A DNA stretch of 64,000 bases from Chthonomonas sp. (lineage in GTDB: Bacteria; Armatimonadota; Fimbriimonadia; Fimbriimonadales; Fimbriimonadaceae), in contig JAEURR010000005.1 in assembly GCA_016788115.1 (NCBI GenBank), forward strand, positions 434,001 to 498,000, read 5' to 3'. The notes below the pieces were generated by a model. That model was not told the origin of the DNA. It saw nothing but the letters and a program-made list of their open reading frames with translations, and did no database searches. The position numbers and the translations under genes are program-made. Below, piece by piece: positions 1 to 8,764 of the stretch; position 1 is the stretch's first letter; every line of letters starts with the position of its first letter.

Positions 1-151
1 CGGGAACGCGCTGCATGCAGCCAAGGAGAGTCCCGTCCCTGACACGGGGTCACCGGCCTCCACACAAGTCTATGAGGCGGACCTACGGTTGGGAGTGAAG
101 GTCAGAGAGAGGAGAAGGCGCGGGTTGAGAGCTTCAGGTTCTCCCCGCGCT
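1..151. other. Window edge, no supported gene
   Basis: The first 151 bases lie downstream of the minus-strand Rieske gene. One plus-strand frame is open from the edge to about position 218, but its translation is arginine-rich and low in complexity and it runs into the Rieske gene antisense, so I do not call it. A gene tail from outside the window cannot be excluded. Confidence 0.3.
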
Positions 152-1246
152 TCATTTTGTGCGGATCGATTCGGCCAGCAGCCGATGGAAGTGGTGAGTC
201 CCGATCTCTCGCAGCGGTGAGAAGCGTCCCCGATCGTAGTAGCGCGAACGCAATCCACGCTGAACCGCCTCGACGACCACCTCGTCTTCTCGCTCTACGC
301 GGTCTAGGTCTGCACCGGCCCCGCCCTCTGGCTTTCGGTCGCCCCACACGTAGCGAATAAAGCTCACGCGTGTGAGGTCTTGGGCAAGCGGTCGCACGAC
401 GTTCACACTGAGCCCCCACGGGTAGAAGTTCAGCATCAGGTTCGGGAAGACCCACCAATAGTAGGCGGAGATCGCGCGTCCGAAGTCGGGCGAACTGGGA
501 GGCAAGTCGAAGACACCCTGGCCGTCTTTGGACTCCGCGAGCTGCAGATTCGCGTAAGGGTACAGCTCCGTGGCGTACGTGTCGTAGTCGACCGTTTCGT
601 TCAGAGCCGCGTGGATGAACGGGATGTGGAACCCCTCCAAATAGTTATCGACGTACAGCGCCCAGTGGGACTTCACCACATAGTCCCGCGACTCCTCCGG
701 AACGTACCGAAACTCATGCAGTGGAAGCCATCCCAAGCGATCCACAATCGGGCCAAATACCTCGCTGAACGGGGCAACCGGGGTCAAGGAGGTGAAGAGG
801 TACGGCCCGAATGCCTCCAGCGGGACTTGCGGCAGATGATCCGCTTCGGTGGGGAATCCCTCCACGCCTTCGAACTCGGGCATGTGCTGGAACTGACCGT
901 CGAGCCCGAATCTGCGACCGTGGTATCGACAACGTAGGTACCGCTCGTTCCCCGCGCCTTCGCACACGAGCATGCCGCGGTGCGTGCAGACGTTGCTCAG
1001 ACACCGAAGCTGGTCCTTGGAATCGCGCGTGAGCAGGAGCGGCTCATCCAAGACTCCCGGCAAGAGGGTGAAGGGCCACACCTGACCGGGGATCTTGACG
1101 GGATCGGAGTCTCCAATCCACTGCCAGCTCGACCCAAACACCGACTCTTTGGCTGATTCCCATATTTCGGTATCCGAATAAAACTCAGCCGGAAGCGTAC
1201 TCGCCTTGCGGATATCAGGATCGACAAAGAACCGAGAATCACTCAT
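152..1246 (-). CDS. Rieske aromatic-ring-hydroxylating dioxygenase, alpha-subunit type
   Basis: A 364-residue oxygenase of the Rieske non-heme iron family. The Rieske [2Fe-2S] ligands are visible as CTHRG (C87, H89) and CRYHG (C106, H109). The mononuclear iron site follows in the SRPBCC catalytic domain as EGFHIPFIH (H207, H212), with an acidic ligand probably near residue 318. Family members use NAD(P)H-derived electrons to hydroxylate an aromatic or quaternary-amine substrate. No ferredoxin, reductase or beta subunit lies nearby, so the substrate cannot be named and an unlinked reductase is inferred. The length suits a single-component alpha subunit. It is transcribed away from ribBA, from which 28 bases separate it. 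Confidence 0.88.
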   Translation of the reverse strand: MSDSRFFVDPDIRKASTLPAEFYSDTEIWESAKESVFGSSWQWIGDSDPVKIPGQVWPFTLLPGVLDEPLLLTRDSKDQLRCLSNVCTHRGMLVCEGAGNERYLRCRYHGRRFGLDGQFQHMPEFEGVEGFPTEADHLPQVPLEAFGPYLFTSLTPVAPFSEVFGPIVDRLGWLPLHEFRYVPEESRDYVVKSHWALYVDNYLEGFHIPFIHAALNETVDYDTYATELYPYANLQLAESKDGQGVFDLPPSSPDFGRAISAYYWWVFPNLMLNFYPWGLSVNVVRPLAQDLTRVSFIRYVWGDRKPEGGAGADLDRVEREDEVVVEAVQRGLRSRYYDRGRFSPLREIGTHHFHRLLAESIRTK

Positions 1247-1274
1247 ACGGCGGCCTTGAGGATGCTAGCCCGGC

Positions 1275-2477
1275 TCAGTCCGGCAGTTGGTGCCCAAGTT
1301 TGGTGCGCTTGGTCTCAAGGTAGCGCTGGCTGTACTCATTCGGCTCACTAACAATCGGCACTTGCTCTACGATTTCTAGTCCAAAGCCTGTGAGCCCGCT
1401 CACCTTTTTGGGGTTGTTGGTCATCAGACGGATCTTCTGAATCCCGAGGTCGGCGAGCAACTGCGCACCCTGACCGTAGTCGCGTAAGTCCGCCTTGAAG
1501 CCAAGCGCCAGGTTCGCCTCGACCGTGTCGAGACCCTCGTCCTGGAGCTTGTAAGCGCGAAGCTTGTTGAGGATGCCGATGCCGCGGCCTTCCTGCTCAA
1601 TGTAGATGACCACGCCGCGACCCTCCGCTTCGATGCGGTGAAGCGCGAGCTGCAACTGGTCGCCGCAGTCGCAACGCAGGGAGCCCAGGATGTCGCCGGT
1701 GAGGCAGGAGCTGTGCATACGGACGAGCACGGGCTCCTCGGTCGCGACGTCGCCTTTGATGATGGCGAGGTACGGCGTGCCATCCAAGGTGCCTTCGTAG
1801 GCCGAGATGGTGAACTCGCCAAAGTGGGTCGGGAACTGGATCGGACCTGCGACCATCTTGATCAGCTTTTCGGTGCGGCGGCGGTAAGCGATCAGATCGG
1901 CGATCGTGAGGACTTTGAACCCATGCTCCTTGGCGAACGGGATGAGGTCGGGTAGCCGCATCATCGTGCCATCGGCGTTCAGGATTTCGCAGCCGAGGGC
2001 GACCTTCTTCATGCCCGCCAGCTCCATTAGGTCCACGCTCGCTTCGGTGTGGCCCGCGCGCCGCAGTACGCCCCCCTTCTCTGCTCGCAGGGTCAACATG
2101 TGGCCCGGGCGTCCAAGGTCTGTGGCGGTGGCAGAATCGTTGACAAACACCTTGACGGTGGCCGTTCGATCGGCGGCGCTCACTCCCGTGGTTGTGCCTT
2201 CGAGCGCGTCGACCGTCTCGCCCATTGCAGTGCCGAGGCGCGCGGTGTTTTGCTTCGTCATCATGGGGATGCCGAGCTGTTCGAACCGTTCCGACGTGGT
2301 AGCGATGAACGGCACGCCGCGGCCATACGTGATCATGAAGTTCATCGCATCGGGCGTCACCGATTCGGCAGCCATGATGAGATCGCCTTCGTTCTCGCGG
2401 TCGGGGTCGTCGACCACGATGATCATCTTGCCTTCGCGCAAGTCGGCGAGCGCGTTGGTCACGTCTGCGAATTCCAT
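1275..2477 (-). CDS. ribBA: Bifunctional DHBP synthase / GTP cyclohydrolase II
   Basis: A 400-residue cytoplasmic enzyme for the two entry steps of riboflavin synthesis. The N-terminal half (about 1-200) is 3,4-dihydroxy-2-butanone-4-phosphate synthase, with the acidic metal loop DRENEGD and the GHTEASVDL motif. The C-terminal half (about 205-400) is GTP cyclohydrolase II, with the zinc cysteines spread across SSCLTGDILGSLRCDCGD and the downstream GRGIG segment. Both halves look intact and the length is typical of RibBA. The start lies nine bases after the stop of the fic gene on the same strand, so the two may be co-transcribed. No FMN riboswitch is visible in that gap. No other rib gene is in the window. 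Confidence 0.97.
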   Translation of the reverse strand: MEFADVTNALADLREGKMIIVVDDPDRENEGDLIMAAESVTPDAMNFMITYGRGVPFIATTSERFEQLGIPMMTKQNTARLGTAMGETVDALEGTTTGVSAADRTATVKVFVNDSATATDLGRPGHMLTLRAEKGGVLRRAGHTEASVDLMELAGMKKVALGCEILNADGTMMRLPDLIPFAKEHGFKVLTIADLIAYRRRTEKLIKMVAGPIQFPTHFGEFTISAYEGTLDGTPYLAIIKGDVATEEPVLVRMHSSCLTGDILGSLRCDCGDQLQLALHRIEAEGRGVVIYIEQEGRGIGILNKLRAYKLQDEGLDTVEANLALGFKADLRDYGQGAQLLADLGIQKIRLMTNNPKKVSGLTGFGLEIVEQVPIVSEPNEYSQRYLETKRTKLGHQLPD

Positions 2478-2486
2478 AGCACTATT

Positions 2487-3578
2487 CTACGCGCTGAGGA
2501 TGCGGACCAACGCGTCGTTGACGTAGATCACGTCGCGCCCGACCTTGTGTGCGCGGAGAAGCCCGATCGATTCGAGCGCCTGGAGGTACACGCTCGCTGT
2601 TTGCCGCTTGGCGAGATCGCGTTCTTCGAGGTGGCTGATCCGCGTGTACGGCTGTTCGAACACGAGCTCGATGAGCTCCTTCGTGAAGACTTTGGGCACC
2701 TCCGCCCGGGCTCGCTCTGCGGCGACGATCGCCGCATCTTGAATCTGAACGATCTTGTACCGGGTGGCAACACTCGTGGTCTCGATCGCATCCAGGATGA
2801 AGAGCACCCAATCTTCCCAGGCCCCCTCTTCTGTCACGCGCCGGAGGCCCGCATAGTACTCCGCCCGGTTCTCGATGAAGAATCGGCTGAGGTAGAGCAC
2901 CGGCCACTCTAAGAGCTTCTTCTGGACGAGCTGCAAGATGTTGAGCACTCGGCCAGTACGTCCGTTGCCGTCGGGAAATGGATGGATCGCCTCGAACTGG
3001 TAGTGGGCGACCGCAAGCTTGACCAGCGGGTCGGCTTCGTCGTCGCGATCCCCGATGTAGTCGCACAGGTTCGCGAGCAACGACTCGATGAGTTCGCGTC
3101 CCACTGGCGGCGTGTACACCACGGCACCGGTCTTGCTGCTCGCGATCTGCGTACCCGGGCGAGAGCGCAGGTCGATCGGCTCTTGCTTCAACGCCTGGCA
3201 CAGCCGCACGATGAACGGCGTGTTGATGGGCTCGCCAACGGACACATGGTGGTAGCCCATCCAAACCGCATCTTGGTAGCGCAGCACCTCCTTGGTGTGC
3301 GGATCGGTCGCGGGCAGCTTGCTCCCGGCAGCGCGATAGAGCTCGTCGTGGGTGGTGAAGATGTTCTCGATTTCGCTGCTGGTCTTGGCTTCTTGCAGCA
3401 CGATGGAACGCATGAGGATCGCCGGGTTCGGTAGCAAGTGGCAGGCGGCCTTCAGTTCGGCGAGGGCAGCTCGGGCCGAGATCGCTTTCTTCAGGACTGC
3501 ACGCGTTTCGATCTCGACGCTCGGCGGGAGGAGCGGGAGCCCATTGTGCGGCTTTGTTGGATCGTGCATCGTGTTCAA
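2487..3578 (-). CDS. Fic family protein, class II, with C-terminal winged helix
   Basis: A 363-residue Fic-domain protein. The catalytic motif HPFPDGNGRTGR (residues 199-210) matches the intact HxFx(D/E)GNGRxxR signature for transfer of AMP or another nucleotide to target hydroxyls. An N-terminal inhibitory helix matching [S/T]xxxE[G/N] is present (S67 to E71-N72), which places it in autoinhibited class II. The C-terminal 60 or so residues look like a winged-helix DNA-binding segment, as in other Fic proteins with this layout. No antitoxin gene is adjacent, as expected when the inhibitory helix is internal. Four spaced half-sites just upstream suggest autoregulation. The target is unknown. 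Confidence 0.92.
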   Translation of the reverse strand: MNTMHDPTKPHNGLPLLPPSVEIETRAVLKKAISARAALAELKAACHLLPNPAILMRSIVLQEAKTSSEIENIFTTHDELYRAAGSKLPATDPHTKEVLRYQDAVWMGYHHVSVGEPINTPFIVRLCQALKQEPIDLRSRPGTQIASSKTGAVVYTPPVGRELIESLLANLCDYIGDRDDEADPLVKLAVAHYQFEAIHPFPDGNGRTGRVLNILQLVQKKLLEWPVLYLSRFFIENRAEYYAGLRRVTEEGAWEDWVLFILDAIETTSVATRYKIVQIQDAAIVAAERARAEVPKVFTKELIELVFEQPYTRISHLEERDLAKRQTASVYLQALESIGLLRAHKVGRDVIYVNDALVRILSA

Positions 3579-3653
3579 ACCATCGACAGATTAGCTGATC
3601 ATGTCGAAAATTTGCCAGAAAATCGACATATCTTGAAATTGTGTCGATGGCCC
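3579..3653. promoter_or_regulatory. Operator-like half-site array upstream of fic
   Basis: The 75-base gap before the fic start holds four copies of a TGTCGA half-site in alternating orientation: CATCGACA (3581-3588), ATGTCGA (3601-3607), TCGACAT (3623-3629) and TGTCGATG (3642-3649). The TCGA cores start at 3583, 3604, 3623 and 3644, so successive sites are 21, 19 and 21 bases apart, about two helical turns each. The outer pair and the inner pair both form inverted repeats. The arrangement suggests cooperative binding by a dimeric regulator, possibly the Fic protein's own winged helix. Confidence 0.55.
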
Positions 3654-4652
3654 CTAGGCACTTTCACCGTGCTGCTTGGGATCGAATCGGCCCGTGCGGG
3701 CGAAGTGCGCGAGCCGAGCGTCGCACCGCTTGAGGTAGGTCGGGATGTAGTCCAGGAGCTCGCGATTGTTTGTCTGAACGATGTCATTGGCAAGCAGAAC
3801 GGCCCGCGCGGCGACGATCACCTCGAACTGTCGTTCCGAGAGACCATGTGCGTCGGGGCCCGAGCCGAACCCTTTCCACATCGCTGCCTCCAGCAGCTCG
3901 GCGCGCCGGTGGTTGCGCAGGTAGTAGAGGGTTACCGCGGGATCGAGGATGGGGCGCCCGGCTACGCAGTCGTCAAAGTCAAACACGGCAAGTCTCCCGC
4001 CGTGAAACTTGAGGTTGTGGCCGTGAAGATCATAGTGCAGCGGGATGGCGGGCGTAGACCTCAGAACTTGGAACGATTCCTGCGCTTCGGCAACCACCTC
4101 CCGAAACAGCGGCAGGTCCGCCGGATGCCCGCGCAGGTCGAGCGGTAAGCCGAGCAGCGGGTCCGTGATCTCCTTGAGTTCGGCACGAGACGAGAGCTCG
4201 AGCGTCCGGGTGTTCCGGTGGAGCGCACGCATGGCCATGCCTAGCGATTCGTAGCTCGCTACAGTCTCTCTACCGGCGAGATTTGGGCCGGGCAACCATT
4301 CGAACAATAGGCAAGGCAGCGGGCGGTCGAAGCCCGAATCATCGATCAGAACGAGGGGCTCACCGGAGCGTGCTTTCACGAGTCGGGGGGTGTCCAGGCT
4401 GGGCTCCTGCTTAAGATGCTCAAGCCAGTCCACTTCCGCGTACGTCTCGGGCAGGCTATGCACCGAGTTGACGTTGATCCGCAGGGCATATCGTTCGCTG
4501 TGGGTCGTGACGCGAAACGTCGTGTTGAATCCGTGATTGATCAGTCTTAACTCAGCATCGGTCATCCCCCAAGCACCGAGCGCCTGGACCGCGATGCGTC
4601 GCATGCGGTGGGCTTGCCCGCGAAGGGATAGGGAGGGATACGGCTGCGGCAT
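3654..4652 (-). CDS. Aminoglycoside-phosphotransferase-like kinase (APH / SrkA fold)
   Basis: A 332-residue cytoplasmic protein with the APH/choline-kinase fold. The Brenner-type catalytic loop is visible as HYDLHGHNLKF, and the metal-binding segment follows as VFDFDD. The N-lobe carries a FRVTTHSERYALRIN segment consistent with an ATP-binding strand and lysine/arginine. The length and the Y/HxDLHxxN loop most resemble SrkA/RdoA or homoserine-kinase-like proteins, but the substrate cannot be read from sequence. Transcribed divergently from the secreted protein at 4733; its stop lies 75 bases before fic. A resistance role is not supported by context. Confidence 0.75.
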   Translation of the reverse strand: MPQPYPSLSLRGQAHRMRRIAVQALGAWGMTDAELRLINHGFNTTFRVTTHSERYALRINVNSVHSLPETYAEVDWLEHLKQEPSLDTPRLVKARSGEPLVLIDDSGFDRPLPCLLFEWLPGPNLAGRETVASYESLGMAMRALHRNTRTLELSSRAELKEITDPLLGLPLDLRGHPADLPLFREVVAEAQESFQVLRSTPAIPLHYDLHGHNLKFHGGRLAVFDFDDCVAGRPILDPAVTLYYLRNHRRAELLEAAMWKGFGSGPDAHGLSERQFEVIVAARAVLLANDIVQTNNRELLDYIPTYLKRCDARLAHFARTGRFDPKQHGESA

Positions 4653-4690
4653 GATCGGGGTGAATTATGGCCTGATGCGGGGTCAGTGTC

Positions 4691-4703
4691 ACCGGGACCC
4701 GGT
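4691..4703. promoter_or_regulatory. Perfect inverted repeat in divergent promoter region
   Basis: ACCGGG-A-CCCGGT is a perfect 6-1-6 inverted repeat in the 80-base gap between the divergent kinase gene and the secreted-protein gene at 4733. Its position suits an operator acting on one or both promoters. No other copy was noticed in the window, so the function is a guess. Confidence 0.25.
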
Positions 4704-4732
4704 TCGTCCGTCAGTCATACTAGGACTCACAA

Positions 4733-5482
4733 ATGCTGACCGCCGCCATCACCCTGCTGCTGGGCACCGCCCTCCGCGAAGAACCCGCCCTCCCTAAGAC
4801 TTTTGAGGAGGTCCAGCGTTCAATTGGGGTCGATATGCGCAAGCTGAAGGCGTACCGCGACAGCTGGCTCCTGACGACGACCACGCCCACAGACAAAGTG
4901 ACCTTGCGCGTGACGCGGAGCATCGACGGAGACCGCGGGGCGCTCTCGGTATCCGCGGGCGGGCAACCCGTCTTGCTGCTTGGATCGAACGCGAAGATGA
5001 GCTACTTCATCTACACCGGACGTGAGATGGTCGCCAAATTCGATGGGGGGAATGCGTGGCTTGGTCGGACCCCGACCATCGATCCAAAGTTCTTGCAAGA
5101 CGGGGACTTCAACATGAATTTCGACGGGATTTACGATCTCATGGTCTCAAGCCGTCCGGGGTTGACTCTCACCAAGATCGAGAATTCACTGTTCGAGGGA
5201 GTGGCCGCCAGGTTGGTCAGCGCACAGGCCAAACGGCCGGGATCGAACTCCGGAGTCACTGTGCGCATTTGGGTTGGACCCGACACATTCGTTCCGCTTC
5301 GCGCCGAAGCGGATGTGGTCGCGGCCAACGGCACCAAACTCAAGTTCACCGCGGTCCGTGATCGTGTCGATACCGCTGCGAAGTTCCCAGAAAAAGAGTT
5401 CGATTACCCCGAGGATTTGGCCACCGGATACCAAACGGTCGAATGGAAAATGCTCGTTCCAGGGTTTGCACAATCGCGGTGA
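4733..5482 (+). CDS. Secreted protein, possibly LolA/DUF2092-like
   Basis: A 249-residue protein with a short hydrophobic N terminus (MLTAAITLLLGTAL) that looks like a signal peptide. The rest is beta-rich, with short alternating strands and a C-terminal segment (EKEFDYPEDLATGY) resembling the end of LolA or DUF2092-type lipoprotein-sorting proteins; this is a weak likeness, not a firm assignment. The predicted location is the periplasm or cell surface. The stop codon overlaps the GTG start of the glycosyltransferase gene, so the two are translationally coupled and probably form an operon. Confidence 0.6.
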   Translation: MLTAAITLLLGTALREEPALPKTFEEVQRSIGVDMRKLKAYRDSWLLTTTTPTDKVTLRVTRSIDGDRGALSVSAGGQPVLLLGSNAKMSYFIYTGREMVAKFDGGNAWLGRTPTIDPKFLQDGDFNMNFDGIYDLMVSSRPGLTLTKIENSLFEGVAARLVSAQAKRPGSNSGVTVRIWVGPDTFVPLRAEADVVAANGTKLKFTAVRDRVDTAAKFPEKEFDYPEDLATGYQTVEWKMLVPGFAQSR

Positions 5483-6201
5483 GCGCTTCGTTCCAGATCG
5501 TTGTCCCTACCATTCGGCAGCAACTGCCGGGATTTGCCGAAGCGTTGGAATCGATTCGCCAGAGCTTCACGCTGCCGACCGAGCTCGTGATCTTGGACGG
5601 GAGTGCGGGGAAGCCTGCGGCGCTGAACGCCGCGGTGGACACCTTACTCCTGGAGTCTAGGCACGAGTTCTACGTCACACTGGATGACGACGTCGTCCCG
5701 GCGACCGGATGGCAAGAGGTCGCCGTGCGGGCATTCCGCGATGTACCGGATTTGGGGTGCGTGGCCCCCTGGTACGGCGACACTCCCGAGATGCTGGAGC
5801 TCATGGGCGCGAGCCGCATCGGACAGGAGGAGCGCATCGGTTCGACTCGGCTTCGGACCTGTCTGAAGGGGCATCACCTGCTCGGGGGGATGCTCATCTT
5901 CCCGGCTGAGGTTGCCCGACACGTGGGAAAACTGCCCGACCGTCCGGAGAAGTACTTGATCTGGGAAGACGCGTGGCGTGGCAGGCGGGTGCTAGCGCAG
6001 GGGAAACGGCTCGGGTTCCTCATGGATGCGCACGTCCGACTCATTGAATACACCGATCCTCAGGAGTATCTCGCAGAAAAGCGCCTCGAAATCGAGTCTG
6101 CGCGGAGAGATCAGGATCGATTTTTGAGTGCAACCGGCATTCGAGACCCATGGTTGATTCGATTTCGACGGTGGGCGTACAAGATCCGCACCCGGTCCTA
6201 A
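5479..6201 (+). CDS. Family 2-like glycosyltransferase
   Basis: About 240 residues with a GT-A fold. The N terminus reads FQIVVPTIR, typical of the first strand of GT2 enzymes, and the nucleotide-sugar/metal motif appears as TLDDDV. A later WEDAWRG segment is in the right place for the catalytic acidic residue. I choose the GTG at 5479 over an upstream ATG at 5443, because it overlaps the upstream TGA (GTGA) and starts just before the conserved first strand. No membrane segment is seen, so it is cytoplasmic or peripheral. It probably adds sugar to a surface polymer or lipid; donor and acceptor are unknown. Confidence 0.8.
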   Translation: MSASFQIVVPTIRQQLPGFAEALESIRQSFTLPTELVILDGSAGKPAALNAAVDTLLLESRHEFYVTLDDDVVPATGWQEVAVRAFRDVPDLGCVAPWYGDTPEMLELMGASRIGQEERIGSTRLRTCLKGHHLLGGMLIFPAEVARHVGKLPDRPEKYLIWEDAWRGRRVLAQGKRLGFLMDAHVRLIEYTDPQEYLAEKRLEIESARRDQDRFLSATGIRDPWLIRFRRWAYKIRTRS

Positions 6202-6294
6202 CTCACCCCGGCAAAAAGCTGGGCTTTGGGCCATTCGAGGGGAGCAAAACGTAGAGTTTTTCTGTCGTGAAACGCCATAATCGAGCCTAAGAAC

Positions 6295-7461
6295 GTGACG
6301 ACCCACTACGAAGTTTTGGGTGTCGATTCCGAAGCTAAGGTCACGACCCTCAGACAAGCTTATCGACGCCTCGCGCGAAAATTCCATCCGGATGTGAATG
6401 CCGATCCAAAGGCTCACGAGCGGATGGCAAAGATCAATGCTGCCTTCGAGACCCTCATCGATCCCGATCGACGGCGAGAGTACGATGCGACGCTGAACGT
6501 GGGCCCACCGCTGGGCACCGATGTGCCAACCGAGACTGTCCACCGCGAGCCGGACACCGTCCGCGCCTCGATGCTGTACAAGCTGCGCGAGCACAAGACC
6601 CCGATTTACAGCCTGAGCTTTGCTCCGGACACCAACGGCCTCGTTTCCAGTTCTTTTGACAATGAGGTCCTCTGGTGGAATCCCGAGACCTACGAACTGG
6701 AGCGACGCCTGAAGCTTGAAGGAGGCGTGGTGAGCACGGTGAAGGCGCTCACCGAGGATCGCGTGGTCGCCGCTGGCAGTAGCGAAAGCGTGGTTTCGGT
6801 TTGGATGCTTTCGGGAGACCGAGTGGCAAGCTGGCGCAACAGTCCGCTGGAGTGGGTCAGCTGCGTGGGCGTCTCGACCGACGGGCGCAACGTCGCCATG
6901 GGCTCGGTCCACCACACCTTGCAAGTTTGCCGAGCCAAGAGCGGTGATGCCGTCTTCGCTGGCACCGGCCACACTCAGAGTGTGACCGCCGTGGCATGGT
7001 CACCGGACGGGCGATTCGTCGCGACCGGTTCCGCCGACGCGACCGTGAACCTGTGGTCAGGCGTGAGCGGCCGCGAGCTCCACACGTTCAAGGCCGTGCG
7101 GTCCACCGTGACGGCACTCGCTTTCTCCCCAGATTCGGACTTGCTGGCCGTCGCTGCGGTGGACCTGTCGATCCGGATTTTCCGCCTGAGCGACCTGCAA
7201 CCGGTCAAGGCTTTCTTCGGTCACGAGAAACCGATCGAGCAGATCGCCTTCCATCCTGAGGGCGTTCTGTTGGGATCAGTGGCACGGGACGGACAGATGC
7301 GACTGTGGAACGTTTCGCAGGGACGCGGTCATGCCAGCGTGGTGGCAAGCGCGCAGCCACTCAGCTGCATCGCGTTCAGTCCGGACGGCACAAAGCTCGC
7401 GACCGGCGGCCTCGATAAGGTGCTGCGCGTTTGGGATCTTCAGTTCATGAAGAGCCGCTAA
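6295..7461 (+). CDS. J-domain protein fused to a WD40 beta-propeller
   Basis: A 388-residue cytoplasmic protein. Residues 1-65 form a DnaJ J-domain with the intact HPD tripeptide (KFHPDVNAD) that stimulates DnaK. From about residue 95 to the end there are roughly seven WD40 repeats, the clearest ending in VNLWSG, MRLWNV and RVWDL, enough for one closed propeller. No zinc-finger or G/F-rich substrate region is present. The propeller therefore presumably chooses the client or acts as a scaffold, with DnaK recruited by the J-domain. The start is GTG. The 3' end overlaps the convergent DUF1501 gene by four bases. J-domain/WD40 fusions are uncommon in bacteria. Confidence 0.88.
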   Translation: MTTHYEVLGVDSEAKVTTLRQAYRRLARKFHPDVNADPKAHERMAKINAAFETLIDPDRRREYDATLNVGPPLGTDVPTETVHREPDTVRASMLYKLREHKTPIYSLSFAPDTNGLVSSSFDNEVLWWNPETYELERRLKLEGGVVSTVKALTEDRVVAAGSSESVVSVWMLSGDRVASWRNSPLEWVSCVGVSTDGRNVAMGSVHHTLQVCRAKSGDAVFAGTGHTQSVTAVAWSPDGRFVATGSADATVNLWSGVSGRELHTFKAVRSTVTALAFSPDSDLLAVAAVDLSIRIFRLSDLQPVKAFFGHEKPIEQIAFHPEGVLLGSVARDGQMRLWNVSQGRGHASVVASAQPLSCIAFSPDGTKLATGGLDKVLRVWDLQFMKSR

Positions 7462-8684
7462 ACTAGACCGAGCGAATCGAACTTCTTGCCAAGGATGGCG
7501 CTCGAGTCTGCTCCCATCCAATCGTCCAATGCAGTCGCGTACACCTGCCTGAAGTCGATGGAGTAGCGCAGATCGCCGTCGGCTAAGTTCTCCAGGTCGG
7601 GCATTGGGCCGTAGAGTCCACCCTTCACGCGCGATCCGACCAAGAACATCGGCGCGGCGGCGCCGTGATCCGTACCGTGGCTCGCATTCTCGTACGACCG
7701 GCGACCAAACTCGCTGAAAACGAGCACCACTACCTTCTTGTCCTTGCCGATCGCGGCCATCTCGGCTTGGAAGGCAGCGATGGCGTCGCCAAAACCTTGC
7801 AGCAGGTTCGCGTGCTGATCGGGCTGGTTCGCGTGGGTATCAAATCCGCCGGCGCTGAAATAGACCACGCGCGTCTGCGGCGAAGTCGCGACAATCTGTG
7901 CGATCTGACGGAACCCTTCGCCGAAGCGATCTTTGCCGTAAGTTTGAGTCGGTTTGAACTTGGTGAGTTGATCACGCAAGACCACCATCGCATCGAGCGC
8001 GGCCCGATTCGCATCGACAACCACTTGGCCCGCCGAACCCGATGAGCCCACCCCGGATATCTCGCGCAGACGTCGCTCCGCATCGGGATCGCCGACCATC
8101 GCCTGGATATCGGCGAGCGATGCAAAGCACGGAATCGACGCCTTATCGGCCTGAAGCGCGAGGGGCTTCTCAGTCGAAAGTCCAATCGTCAAGACCGGAT
8201 TGCTAGCGGCGGTCTTAGAGAGCGAATCGGTGGTCCGGCCGACCCAACCGTACTTGAGCGTCTGCTCCGGCGAAGCCGACTGCCAGATGTCCATGCTCTT
8301 GAAGTGCGAGCGGTTCGGGTTGGGGTAGCCAACGTTTTGAATGACCGCTACATGTCCGGACTTATACAAACCCGCGAGCCCCGCGAGCGCCGGATGGAAC
8401 CCAATTTGCTCGTTGATTTTCAGGACGTCGCTCTCTTTGACAGCGAGCGTCGGGCGCAGTTGGTAGTAGCGGGAGTTCGCGTAGGGAACCACCGTATTCA
8501 GGCCGTCGTTCCCGCCGCTGAGCTGGCACACCACAAGGACGCAATCGGGGTCGAGCTTGCCGCCCTTGCTCTGCCGCACAACATCTGCCCGGGCAATCGT
8601 GCTCAGCCAGCTGGGCGCGACCAAACCGACGGCGATCATGCCGGAAGATTTCATGAAGTTTCTTCGAGTGATGTTGTCGTTCAT
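7458..8684 (-). CDS. DUF1501 family protein with Tat signal
   Basis: A 408-residue exported protein. The N terminus has a twin-arginine signal (TRRNFMKSSG followed by a hydrophobic stretch ending near ARAD), so it should cross the inner membrane folded. The body matches DUF1501, a sulfatase/alkaline-phosphatase-like family: a metal-site-like VCQLSGGNDGLNTV segment sits near the N terminus, then FSAGGFDTH and FSEFGRRSYEN further on, and NASHGTDHGAAAP near the C terminus. The enzymatic activity of the family is not established. No DUF1800 partner, commonly found beside DUF1501 genes, is adjacent here. Confidence 0.9.
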   Translation of the reverse strand: MNDNITRRNFMKSSGMIAVGLVAPSWLSTIARADVVRQSKGGKLDPDCVLVVCQLSGGNDGLNTVVPYANSRYYQLRPTLAVKESDVLKINEQIGFHPALAGLAGLYKSGHVAVIQNVGYPNPNRSHFKSMDIWQSASPEQTLKYGWVGRTTDSLSKTAASNPVLTIGLSTEKPLALQADKASIPCFASLADIQAMVGDPDAERRLREISGVGSSGSAGQVVVDANRAALDAMVVLRDQLTKFKPTQTYGKDRFGEGFRQIAQIVATSPQTRVVYFSAGGFDTHANQPDQHANLLQGFGDAIAAFQAEMAAIGKDKKVVVLVFSEFGRRSYENASHGTDHGAAAPMFLVGSRVKGGLYGPMPDLENLADGDLRYSIDFRQVYATALDDWMGADSSAILGKKFDSLGLV

Positions 8685-8764
8685 GGTTCAGGCTCCGCTC
8701 CACACTATTGTAGGACAGGACGGTCTGCGGCTCACAAAGTTCACCTTCGGTACACTGCGGGCGT

